Assembly (NCBI RefSeq): GCF_025369935.1 | Contig: NZ_CP104467.1 | Location: forward strand, 4,347,001-4,411,000 | Origin: Paenibacillus andongensis | Lineage (GTDB): Bacteria > Bacillota > Bacilli > Paenibacillales > NBRC-103111 | Length of the DNA stretch: 64,000 nucleotides | Direction: 5' to 3' | Part shown: piece by piece, positions 1-7,057 of the stretch | How positions within the stretch are numbered: position 1 is the first letter of the stretch | Layout: the number at the start of each line of letters is the position of its first letter | Notes under the pieces: generated by a model | Told to the model about the DNA's origin: nothing | The model's input: only the letters and a program-made list of their open reading frames with translations | Database searches by the model: none | Position numbers and translations under genes: made by a program

Positions 1-494
1 ATTACTTTAGCAATTTCCATCCATGAGTTTGAAATATTATTTGCTGCACCAACGAATGTATAAACTAACTCCCTATAATTATCTCTTAATTCCACTATTG
101 AAAACAGGTCAGAAAGTATCTCACATGGATGGTTATTAGAAGTCATAGCGTTGACAATTGGAATCGAGCCATAAAGTGATAGTTCCTTAAGTTTTGAAAA
201 GTCGGAATGCCTAATGATTAAACCATCAGCCCAATTACTCAAATAATTCATTACATCTTTTGGGTCCTCTCTTTTATCAAGTGTTTCAGGGGGAAATAAA
301 ATACACTCACCACCTAAGTCCTTAATACCCTTCTCGAAAGTAATTCTTGTCCTAATACTTGTTTCAGGAAAAAATAAAACGAATGTCTTTCCACATAGAA
401 ATTTATTAGTTTGAGTTACTTTAAGGTATTTGGTTAGTTCAAATATTTCTAGGACTTGTTCTTCTGAAAGAGCCTTTATTTCCAACAAATGCAT
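1..494 (-). CDS. Ornithine/aspartate carbamoyltransferase family protein (3' part cut by window edge)
   Basis: About 164 codons are visible. The product resembles the carbamoyl-phosphate-binding half of ornithine carbamoyltransferase, which makes citrulline from ornithine and carbamoyl phosphate. The phosphate loop reads PETSIRTR, matching the family S-x-R-T-R motif, and a later NAMTSNNHPCE matches the family HPC[QE] motif. The usual RGE-type segment is replaced by KREDP, so this may be a specialised carbamoyltransferase rather than arginine-pathway ArgF. The ATG follows AAAGGACGTAGTCGCTC, an acceptable ribosome site. No arg genes are nearby; it sits in an accessory block of one-gene units. 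The ornithine-binding half lies off the window, so the substrate cannot be judged. Confidence 0.75.
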   Translation of the reverse strand, partial: MHLLEIKALSEEQVLEIFELTKYLKVTQTNKFLCGKTFVLFFPETSIRTRITFEKGIKDLGGECILFPPETLDKREDPKDVMNYLSNWADGLIIRHSDFSKLKELSLYGSIPIVNAMTSNNHPCEILSDLFSIVELRDNYRELVYTFVGAANNISNSWMEIAKV

Positions 495-616
495 GAGCGA
501 CTACGTCCTTTGTTATTTGATTCGTTATATTTGCGCTGTTTCCTATAAGATTTTTTTGTTCCTAAACCCTTACTACCCGAAGGAGATGTCCGCGCCATCA
601 TCAAGCCGTTGTTGTG

Positions 617-1495
617 CTATCTTTTTACAGTGCCAAATGTAATTTTCATGTTCGGTGCATATGTTAAGTAGGATTTATTATCGAATTCCCTTGAAAATAG
701 TAACTCAGCTTCATATTGACTCATCGCCTCATCAAACATTAATCCCCGATTCACTAAATTCTGAAGAAATTCCTCTTTCTCTCCAGGCAGCTCCCCTAAT
801 CCTTCTTCCCTCAAAGAGCTATAAAGACTTTGCTTACTTACCATGTCCATATTCTGATCCAAGAAATTAACCTTATCACTTACTCTACATGCAACGTTCT
901 TTAAACCTAATTGACTGAGATAGATTGGTAATTTGATTCCAATATTTCCGTCCTTTCCCTTGCGATTAAAATCTCCCTCGTACAATTTTTGCAAAATACC
1001 CAGTTTAATCACTTTAGATTGCTCCAGTTCATTAAGACCGTAGTTTGACATGTTAGCAATCCAATGCGGTTCAAAGCAAATGACCATTCCATCATCTAAA
1101 ACACAATCAATCATCTTCTGAAGTACTTTCTTCGAATCAGACATATGTAATAAAAAAGCATGGCACATAGCTATGTCATACTTTCTATCTATTGTAACTT
1201 CTTCAATATCTGCTACGAAAAATTCTGATGGATAAGGCTGATTTAAAAAGACTTCCCTCGCCGTTTTAATTAGTTCATTACCCTTGTCAATTCCCGTGTA
1301 GGTTGATCCAATAGGTAAAAGCGGTAACAATTTAAGCCCCAAATATCCAAAGCCACAACCATAATCGATGATATTCACCGGTTTTAAAATCTTCCAAACA
1401 GTTTTCACTAAAAATTCTAAATAATCATCATTGTAATACAATTCTCGAGTATTTCTTAAGTATTCAATCTTTTTGTCCCAGTAATATTCGGACAT
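617..1495 (-). CDS. Class I SAM-dependent methyltransferase
   Basis: A 292-residue soluble protein. Residues around 43-52 read IIDYGCGFGYLG, the glycine-rich motif I of the Rossmann methyltransferase fold, followed by an acidic TGIDKG (motif II) and VADIEEV (motif III region). The N-terminal half is the fold; the C-terminal 130 residues form a variable substrate cap with no motif I recognise. The start has AAAAGGAGC seven bases upstream. It is oriented like its neighbours but sits about 120 bases from the carbamoyltransferase-like gene and 70 from the NUDIX gene, so it may be its own unit. Methyl acceptor unknown. Confidence 0.85.
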   Translation of the reverse strand: MSEYYWDKKIEYLRNTRELYYNDDYLEFLVKTVWKILKPVNIIDYGCGFGYLGLKLLPLLPIGSTYTGIDKGNELIKTAREVFLNQPYPSEFFVADIEEVTIDRKYDIAMCHAFLLHMSDSKKVLQKMIDCVLDDGMVICFEPHWIANMSNYGLNELEQSKVIKLGILQKLYEGDFNRKGKDGNIGIKLPIYLSQLGLKNVACRVSDKVNFLDQNMDMVSKQSLYSSLREEGLGELPGEKEEFLQNLVNRGLMFDEAMSQYEAELLFSREFDNKSYLTYAPNMKITFGTVKR

Positions 1496-1566
1496 TTTTA
1501 AGCTCCTTTTATCAATTGCGTAATTTGGGCTCCTGGTCGTTAAAGCTGCTAATCTTTGCTCTAGGT

Positions 1567-2013
1567 TTACAATCTTTTAAAAAAAGTATTTATTATTGGT
1601 CTATCTGGAGGACTAATATTGTCAGGTATCTCACCTAATTCAAAAAATTTAATTTCTGTAACTTCTGACTCATCCTGATTGATAACTCCTTCAAATTCTT
1701 TACATAAAAAAGCAGCCACTACATTATAGACCTCATCACCATGTGGATATTTGTAATACAGCTCTTGACCTGAAAAAACATCTAATAATTCAAGCTCCTT
1801 GGCTTGTAATCCGGTTTCTTCAAATAACTCTCTTCTTGCTACCTGTTCCATTGTTTCCCCTGGCTCTAAAGATCCTCCGGGCAATCCCCACATGCCATTA
1901 TCAGTTCTTTTCTCAAATAAAATGGAGTTATTATGAATAACAACGACACAAGCACCTGCCATAATTAATGGTCTTGTTCCAACGATTTTTCTTAAATCCA
2001 TTATGTAGCCCAT
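1567..2013 (-). CDS. NUDIX hydrolase
   Basis: A 148-residue NUDIX protein. The hydrolase box GGSLEPGETMEQ...RRELFEETG fits G-x5-E-x7-REUxEExGU, so the Mg2+-binding glutamates are present. The family cleaves nucleoside diphosphates linked to another moiety; the substrate cannot be predicted here. Length is typical of MutT/ADP-ribose-pyrophosphatase-like members. The ATG is preceded by GAAAGGAG ten bases upstream. The gene lies 16 bases from the end of the methyltransferase gene at 2030-2845, so those two may be co-transcribed. Confidence 0.9.
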   Translation of the reverse strand: MGYIMDLRKIVGTRPLIMAGACVVVIHNNSILFEKRTDNGMWGLPGGSLEPGETMEQVARRELFEETGLQAKELELLDVFSGQELYYKYPHGDEVYNVVAAFLCKEFEGVINQDESEVTEIKFFELGEIPDNISPPDRPIINTFFKRL

Positions 2014-2029
2014 AGTTATATAACTCCTT

Positions 2030-2845
2030 TCAGTTTTTTCTTCGACCGATGTACAATAAATGTGAAGACACTCCTAATATGTGAGGATTCTCAGATTCTT
2101 TGTAAATCATATTCATAACTTCTTGGAATTCGTCTTCGCCACGAGAACGCCAATAGTCAAATTGCTCTGATTTAAATGAACCAGCTATACTAGATGACCC
2201 AATCAATTTGAGAGTCTCAAATCCTTGAGATTCCATGAATGGATTAATATCTTCTATGTTAAAATAATACGCCCCTGTGAATCGTCCTTCGTCCGTATGA
2301 TTAAATATACCGGTTTCTAAAAATGAACTTATATTCTCTATGTTATCATTCGGTTTCCAGTGTTGAGGGAATAATAATGAAGTCGTTAGATGCCGAATCC
2401 TTGTCATAAACGCGACAAATACAATACCCTCCCGCTTAGTAACTCGATGCAATTCTTGTACGGCAGAATCCCGATCCGCTGGTGTCTGTAAATGATATAA
2501 AGGCCCCAACATCAAAGATGCATCAAATTGCTCATCATTGAAAATGTCTAAATTTCTTGCGTCAGCAATATGGAAACCTTTGAAAAATTCCTCTAATTTC
2601 AACTCGACTGCCTTCTCACCAGCTAATTCCACTAATCTCGGGGTGAGATCCGTAAGTGTAACATCATAACCACATTTTGCTAATTCAACTGAGTATTTAC
2701 CCGGTCCAGCTCCGTTATCTAAGATGTGCCCTTTTTGCGGCAGCAAACTTCGTATATGGTGCCAGTTAACTATAAATTCAATAGGTTCTCTATCAAGGCG
2801 GCCCCATTCGTCAAATCTATTATAATAATTAATTACATTATCCAT
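2030..2845 (-). CDS. Class I SAM-dependent methyltransferase
   Basis: A 271-residue methyltransferase, unrelated in detail to the one at 617-1495. Motif I is ILDNGAGPGKYS (residues about 40-51), motif II TLTDLTP and motif III IADARNLDIF. The family usually acts on small molecules; the substrate is not evident. The start codon follows GAAGGAGTAGATATAT. Its stop is 16 bases before the NUDIX start, suggesting a two-gene transcript. A palindrome-type terminator at 2975-3011 separates it from the upstream DinB gene. Confidence 0.87.
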   Translation of the reverse strand: MDNVINYYNRFDEWGRLDREPIEFIVNWHHIRSLLPQKGHILDNGAGPGKYSVELAKCGYDVTLTDLTPRLVELAGEKAVELKLEEFFKGFHIADARNLDIFNDEQFDASLMLGPLYHLQTPADRDSAVQELHRVTKREGIVFVAFMTRIRHLTTSLLFPQHWKPNDNIENISSFLETGIFNHTDEGRFTGAYYFNIEDINPFMESQGFETLKLIGSSSIAGSFKSEQFDYWRSRGEDEFQEVMNMIYKESENPHILGVSSHLLYIGRRKN

Positions 2846-2974
2846 ATATATCTACTCCTTCAAAAGATTTTGATAGATAGAGAAACTCTTTCGTTCAAAG
2901 AAATAAACGTTCCTTACTTTAATTCAATAAATCCCAAAATATTCCTCTAATTCATATAAAGTCAAAACAAACCG

Positions 2975-3011
2975 AAAAAAAGCGCATGTCACCTAAGCAA
3001 CATGCGCTTTT
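2975..3011 (-). terminator. Rho-independent terminator of the DinB gene
   Basis: On the minus strand an AAGCGCATG/CATGCGCTT stem of nine pairs with a 12-base loop is followed by a run of T. It begins 13 bases after the stop codon of the DinB gene. Confidence 0.85.
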
Positions 3012-3023
3012 ACTATTACGTTA

Positions 3024-3512
3024 CTATGAATCTCGTAATAAAATTTTATAAAGTTTAATGATACTTATATGCATGCCTTCATGGTACAAATTAAAACCAA
3101 GAAACTGCTCTGTTGTTTCCAAGGTCATTCCAGCTGAAGTTGTATAAGGTGGAACAATCTTCTCCTGCATACGAAGACCAAGCACATCACGTATCCGCTC
3201 TTGCTGATCTTTCAGCAAGTTCTCCAACTCTGGCAAGGTCGGAATGGCAGCGGAATCGGACCAATTTAAAGGCGTTGTACCATACTCAAATTGCTCCTTG
3301 AACCCTTCTGGCAAACGAAGCGGAAGACCCAAATATTGAAATGCGAACCGTTCAAGCACGACATAAACGTGCCCAAGCTGCCAACGGATCGTATTTCGAA
3401 AGCCATCAGGGATCCGGTCGGCTGTTTCCTCGGTAACGCCATCCATCAATTTTAAAGTTTGGCCTCTTACGAAAGCCAGCTGTTTGAACAAAAAGTGTTC
3501 TATCGTCCTCAC
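3024..3512 (-). CDS. DinB family protein
   Basis: A 162-residue four-helix protein of the DinB/YfiT superfamily. Candidate metal-binding histidines fit the family spacing: RWQLGH in the N-terminal third and NLYHEGMH near the C-terminus. Members are metal-binding, often bacillithiol- or mycothiol-dependent transferases, but this one's reaction is unknown. The assigned start is a GTG directly abutting GAAGGA, an unusually tight ribosome-site spacing, so the start is uncertain. It is a stand-alone gene with its own terminator. Confidence 0.85.
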   Translation of the reverse strand: MRTIEHFLFKQLAFVRGQTLKLMDGVTEETADRIPDGFRNTIRWQLGHVYVVLERFAFQYLGLPLRLPEGFKEQFEYGTTPLNWSDSAAIPTLPELENLLKDQQERIRDVLGLRMQEKIVPPYTTSAGMTLETTEQFLGFNLYHEGMHISIIKLYKILLRDS

Positions 3513-3555
3513 TCCTTCAAATTATTGTTTACGGCATATTATACCATAATTTCGA

Positions 3556-3576
3556 AGTGTGAATACGTTGTTATAC
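3556..3576 (-). repeat. Short dispersed repeat, copy 1
   Basis: A 21-base segment containing GTGAATACG and TTATAC (plus-strand reading) matches 4940-4960 at 18 of 21 positions. It overlaps the small palindrome CGTTGTTATACAACG. It lies just 3' of the HAD gene; copy 2 lies just 3' of the broken acetyltransferase gene, in the same orientation. Confidence 0.6.
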
Positions 3577-3601
3577 AACGGAACCTCTTCTTCGGATCCG
3601 C

Positions 3602-4192
3602 CTACATATCTGCCCTTAATAAAGGTTCAACTTCTTTAATCCAATTGTTCTGATCGTCTGCAATTAAAATATTCCACCCAAGACTCATTGCCGGTTTTAA
3701 ATTCTTTTCTTGATCATCGATATATAAAATCCGATCTTTACATTCAAAATACCTTTCAACCAATTCATATATCCGTATATCTGGTTTGCAAATTCCAACT
3801 TGATTTGAAATAGTGACACTCTTTATATCTCCTTCAAGCTTAGATAGAACCGGTTCTATCCATTCTCTGCAATGATTACTTAAAAGATGAATGTCAGCTA
3901 TTCGACTCCATTGTTCGAGAAACTGAACTGAAGGCAAAGGCTCTAACGTTCCTATCAAAATATCTCTTGCCCTATCTTTGTTTATACCTGGGTAACGATC
4001 AATTAGCCATATCCAAAACTGCTCTTCCTTGAGATTCCCAGTCCAAAGACCCTTTCTGATTTCATTAAACTGTTCTTTCAACACTTGAAAAGTTACACCC
4101 GATCCCGTACCAAGTTCTTTCCAAAATAAAGATGACAGATTATTAACTAACACACCTGCTATGTCTAAGACTAATTGTGGCTTGGCCATCAT
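3602..4192 (-). CDS. HAD family hydrolase
   Basis: A 196-residue haloacid-dehalogenase-fold protein. Motif I is LVLDIAGVLV: the nucleophile Asp is present but the usual second Asp (DxD) is Ala, as in YihX-like members that carry Gly there. Motif III appears as ICKPDIRIYE (the Lys) and motif IV as LYIDDQEKN. The alpha-helical cap lies between residues about 20 and 90. Its ATG overlaps the stop of the upstream histidine phosphatase gene (ATGA), so the two are translationally coupled and may act on the same phosphorylated metabolite. Confidence 0.85.
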   Translation of the reverse strand: MMAKPQLVLDIAGVLVNNLSSLFWKELGTGSGVTFQVLKEQFNEIRKGLWTGNLKEEQFWIWLIDRYPGINKDRARDILIGTLEPLPSVQFLEQWSRIADIHLLSNHCREWIEPVLSKLEGDIKSVTISNQVGICKPDIRIYELVERYFECKDRILYIDDQEKNLKPAMSLGWNILIADDQNNWIKEVEPLLRADM

Positions 4193-4764
4193 TCAGCATC
4201 CCAAATTCTTTCAATACCCTCTAATTGATTATCAATAAAAGTCATCTTATAGATGTCTGGCTTTGAAGTGCTATTCCAAAAGTCAAATCCGTAGTTGTTA
4301 TTATAATAATTCATTATTAATGTCATTATATTCCCGTGAGTTCCGATAACAATATTCTTTCCACGGTACTGTTTAAGTAAATTCTCAATGATGGGTATTG
4401 ATCTTTGTTGTGCATCCCTCGTCGATTCTCCACCTTCTAAAGCAAAGTCTAAATCAACAAATGACGTCTCTATTGCCTTCAACAATTCTTCCCAAGGAGC
4501 CTTGTAATCCAGTCCCTTAATTGGTCTTTCTCTTAATTCTTCAAATTCTTTTATTGGTAACCCTTTACTTTCTGCTAAATATTGCACCGTCTGAATTGCT
4601 CTAGTATAAGTACTTGAAACAATAGAATCGAACTCAACATCCTTTAACAAATCGGATACTCTTCTCGAATCTGCGAGTCCTTCTTCAGATAATCCTCTAG
4701 TTTTTTCTTGTCCAAATACAAATGGCGACTCTGCATGTCTCACCATATAAATACTGGTTTTCAT
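4189..4764 (-). CDS. Histidine phosphatase (phosphoglycerate-mutase-like) family protein
   Basis: A 191-residue branch-1 histidine phosphatase. The N-terminal MVRHAES carries the phospho-accepting histidine (RH[GA] motif); SSTYTRAIQT supplies the second arginine, an Arg/Glu pair lies in ELRERP, and the second catalytic histidine is in GTHGN near residue 142. The family dephosphorylates small phosphoesters. The ATG follows GAGGAGG. It overlaps the HAD gene by four bases, forming a two-gene operon. Confidence 0.9.
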   Translation of the reverse strand: MKTSIYMVRHAESPFVFGQEKTRGLSEEGLADSRRVSDLLKDVEFDSIVSSTYTRAIQTVQYLAESKGLPIKEFEELRERPIKGLDYKAPWEELLKAIETSFVDLDFALEGGESTRDAQQRSIPIIENLLKQYRGKNIVIGTHGNIMTLIMNYYNNNYGFDFWNSTSKPDIYKMTFIDNQLEGIERIWDAE

Positions 4765-4810
4765 GATAAGACCTCCTCGAAAATAACGTTAATAAATGCA
4801 ATGATTTCAT

Positions 4811-4933
4811 CTAACGTTCTTGTATTTACGAACCCTCACTGCTTGCTGCCGGATCCGACGGACCTAGCCAGTGCAGGGTTGTCTGACTGATTCATATTCC
4901 TCGAATTGCCTCGGGCAGACCAAGGGGCGTTAG
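4811..4933. other. attC-like imperfect inverted repeat
   Basis: The ends are CTAACG (4811-4816) and CGTTAG (4928-4933). They extend to about 12 pairs if G-U pairs and one bulged G are allowed, with roughly 95 bases between. The left end reads ATCTAAC, a perfect R'' core (RYYYAAC), and its complement GTTAGAT fits GTTRRRY; the right end GTTAGCC has one mismatch. It lies between the broken acetyltransferase and the histidine phosphatase gene. This shape resembles integron recombination sites, but I cannot fold or score it, and the match may be chance. Confidence 0.35.
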
Positions 4934-4939
4934 CCCCGC

Positions 4940-4960
4940 AGCGTGAATACGGTTTTATAC
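4940..4960 (-). repeat. Short dispersed repeat, copy 2
   Basis: Matches 3556-3576 at 18 of 21 positions. Just beyond it, 4966-4983 (GTCGCCTTTCTTTGAATT, plus strand) recurs almost unchanged at 5360-5376, downstream of the metallo-hydrolase gene. Similar 3' flanks thus follow several consecutive genes. Confidence 0.6.
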
Positions 4961-4996
4961 GATGGGTCGCCTTTCTTTGAATTCTCACTTAAAACA

Positions 4997-5303
4997 TTAC
5001 TGTTTATTTATTTCTTCATATTCTCTTTTCAATATGCTCATATAAATCGTATCTGAATAACGACCATTTTTGTCCTATGTACTCCTCAGTATCTTTGTGA
5101 GCAATTACAAATCCCTTCTGCTCTGTTTTTCCTTCAAGTATTGAATTTAAATATTGTTCTGTTCCATTTACTGTATGCGGAAATAAAAAAATATCTGATA
5201 AGTTATCAACGATTTCCGGATCATTACACCACTGTCTCATAAACTTTAGATCTTCCTTGCTATACTCTCTCAAAATAATTCGATCACCAATTAGTCGAGG
5301 CAT
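4997..5303 (-). pseudogene. GNAT acetyltransferase with internal deletion and frameshift
   Basis: The first about 77 codons are a normal GNAT N-terminus (DRIILREYSKEDLKFM... to EEYIGQ). The reading frame then ends early at 5016. In another frame the DNA continues with NGRYSDTIYMSILKREYEE to a stop at 4997, which is a typical GNAT C-terminal strand and helix. The central part with the acetyl-CoA loop is missing, so an out-of-frame deletion of perhaps 60-80 codons is the simplest explanation. The gene keeps a good ribosome site (AAAGGATG). The truncated product should lack acetyltransferase activity. Confidence 0.75.
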
Positions 5304-5381
5304 TGTGACACATCCTTTAAGTTTTTATTATCATTGCATCGGTGATGTTAGGTAAAGTAGTCGCCTTCTTTGAATTACATA

Positions 5382-6080
5382 CTAAATGATTTGGACAATA
5401 TTACTTGAAACTTTTTTATATTTATTAAATAGATTTAAATCATGATAAGGTAAAGGAATATACCCCTTCTGATGAGCATCAGAGATAAAAGATTCATTTT
5501 TTTCTATCTTTGAATAAATTCCAATAGGTCTATTCTCCAATAAATTATTACAGTTATAGCATTCATCTCCTGTAATTACATAATTCTTTTCGTTCTCTTC
5601 AAAATAAATTACTGATGAACCGATTGTATGACCGCCAATAACTTTGAATTTAAATTTATTATCATATAAAAACTCATCTTTAACTGTTAATACGTTTTCT
5701 CTAAGAAGTCTTTCTCTGATAGCTTGTTTCCCATTATTTATCACATGCATACATTCATCGTAAGAAATAATTATCAATGAATTCCCGAATAAATCAATAT
5801 TGTCAATATGGTCAAAATGGCTATGGGTGATAAATACGACATCAACATGACTCAAATTAGCTAAACTATTAATTTCATTATCTATATCTACTAATGTTAT
5901 GCCCCACTCCTCAGCGATAATCTGGTCTCGAAAACCAACATCGAATAAAATCGTTTTATTATTGAATTTGGCCAAATAGTAAGACCATGAGATTTGCATT
6001 TTCTCGTCGGTGCTTATATCACGATAAATATACTTTGAATACAGGGGTGATTCGCCAAACTTTATGGCAAAAAGTTGCAT
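5382..6080 (-). CDS. MBL-fold metallo-hydrolase
   Basis: A 232-residue metallo-beta-lactamase-fold protein. FITHSHFDHIDN is the H-x-H-x-D-H metal site, VIGGHTIGSSV supplies the next histidine, and ITGDECYN a bridging acid. The layout resembles AttM/AiiA-type lactonases and related hydrolases, but substrate assignment is not possible by eye. The start follows AAAAAAGGAG. It is the first gene of the accessory block in the direction of transcription. Confidence 0.85.
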   Translation of the reverse strand: MQLFAIKFGESPLYSKYIYRDISTDEKMQISWSYYLAKFNNKTILFDVGFRDQIIAEEWGITLVDIDNEINSLANLSHVDVVFITHSHFDHIDNIDLFGNSLIIISYDECMHVINNGKQAIRERLLRENVLTVKDEFLYDNKFKFKVIGGHTIGSSVIYFEENEKNYVITGDECYNCNNLLENRPIGIYSKIEKNESFISDAHQKGYIPLPYHDLNLFNKYKKVSSNIVQII

Positions 6081-6300
6081 AATTTTTTCTCCTTTTTTAG
6101 TTTTGCGACTATTTCACTTAACTATTGGATCTAAGCACCGAATTTGTATAATAAATTTACATGGCTGATTATTATCCGAAGCAATTACTTGATTAGAACC
6201 AATATTGATTATTATGCGAATCGATTTCGTGTAATTTTGATTATGGAAGAGTTTTGCATGTGATTATCTTGATTTAAATTTTAGAGTTTTTATTACTTGG

Positions 6301-6345
6301 ATAGCGCAGGTCAGTCCCAGCTTCCAATAAATGAGTTGCAAATGT
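6301..6345 (-). pseudogene. Relic of a tyrosine recombinase/integrase (15 codons)
   Basis: The minus strand encodes TFATHLLEAGTDLRY, the well-known segment after the HxxR of XerC/XerD/IntI-type recombinases (normally followed by IQELLGH). Flanking codons on both sides do not continue the family, so only a scar remains. It sits at the upstream end of the accessory gene block, next to a group II intron. Confidence 0.7.
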
Positions 6346-6407
6346 AGACTCCTGTATATTTCGATATTTTCCATAAAAAACCTCTCTTAATGATTTTTTT
6401 GCAACAA

Positions 6408-6434
6408 GAAAAAACCTCAGGCTCTGCCTCAGGT
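6408..6434 (-). terminator. Terminator-like hairpin with T-run
   Basis: On the minus strand ACCTGAGGC and GCCTGAGGT pair with one C-C type mismatch around an AGA loop, then six T. No intact gene lies immediately upstream on that strand. Confidence 0.6.
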
Positions 6435-6694
6435 CCGTGGTATAACCCCATTCTTTCGTGTATAAGAAGGGATGTGGGCTCCTAGCGCTGTTGAAGTTGT
6501 TTATTTCAATTAATTAGGCATTAACTACACGATTATTATTTGCAGACTTGCTGTTCACCGGTGTACAAGGAACTTTGGCTCTTAGCAGTTGAATCCCCTT
6601 AGGGCTTCACCAACGTATAAGGAGCACGATTATTCAGCAGCCCACAATAACTGCAAAAGTACAGACATTTTTGCTAAATTCGTTTGAAAAGAGG

Positions 6695-6722
6695 AAAAGC
6701 CTGCTAATACGAATATGCAGGC
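6695..6722 (-). terminator. Terminator-like hairpin (GCCTGC stem)
   Basis: GCCTGC/GCAGGC stem with a 12-base loop followed by TTTTCC on the minus strand. First of three similar hairpins within 140 bases. Confidence 0.5.
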
Positions 6723-6760
6723 ATTCTAGCGTTTCCATCCTGAAATTAAAAAAAGACCGC

Positions 6761-6781
6761 AAAAGCCTGCACAATTGCAGG
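6761..6781 (-). terminator. Terminator-like hairpin (CCTGC stem, AATTGT loop)
   Basis: CCTGC/GCAGG stem with loop AATTGT, then GCTTTTGC on the minus strand. Nearly the same as 6807-6831. Confidence 0.5.
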
Positions 6782-6806
6782 AATGTACGAATAGGAGCTA
6801 ATCAAA

Positions 6807-6831
6807 GAAAAAAAGCCTGCTCAATTGCAGG
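6807..6831 (-). terminator. Terminator-like hairpin (CCTGC stem, seven T)
   Basis: CCTGCAATTGAGCAGGC followed by seven T on the minus strand; the best formed of the three copies. Confidence 0.6.
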
Positions 6832-7013
6832 TTTACCACAACCACAGTCACTTCTTCTCGTTAAAGACCGCTCAAACCCAAAACATACAAATATAAATAA
6901 GAGGTAAGTTTCGCTTACCCCAAAACATATAAAATAAATTCTTATCTATTAAAAAAAGGCAGATTCCTTAAAGGAGTAGAGTAAAGGGCTGGAGATCCCA
7001 GCCCCTCCTCATC

Positions 7014-7046
7014 AAACCGTACATGCAGTTTTCCCGCATACGGCTT
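7014..7046 (-). other. Group II intron catalytic domain V
   Basis: The minus strand shows AAGCCGTATGCGGGAAAACT closing with GCATGTACGGTTT. This is the short hairpin with the AGC triad and GNRA-like loop region expected just before domain VI. Confidence 0.75.
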
Positions 7047-7057
7047 TCCGACGTTCT

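Larger units (their letters stand above)
6081..6975. other. Gene-free stretch with recombinase relic and terminator-like hairpins
   Basis: Roughly 900 bases with no convincing intact gene. It holds the 15-codon recombinase relic at 6301-6345, four minus-strand terminator-like hairpins (6408-6434, 6695-6722, 6761-6781, 6807-6831) and a small hairpin GGTAAG/CTTACC near 6906-6922. The 78-codon plus-strand ORF at 6671-6907 reads straight through the hairpins and has no family features. Confidence 0.7.

Noticed and set aside
3556-3580. Second attC-like site 3' of the HAD gene
   Set aside because: The palindrome CGTTGTTATACAACG is too short (15 bases) and lacks matching core boxes, so it is kept only as part of a dispersed repeat.
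6671-6907. 78-codon plus-strand ORF
   Set aside because: It runs through three hairpin copies, giving repeated Lys/Ser/Cys-rich sequence with no domain and no clear ribosome site.
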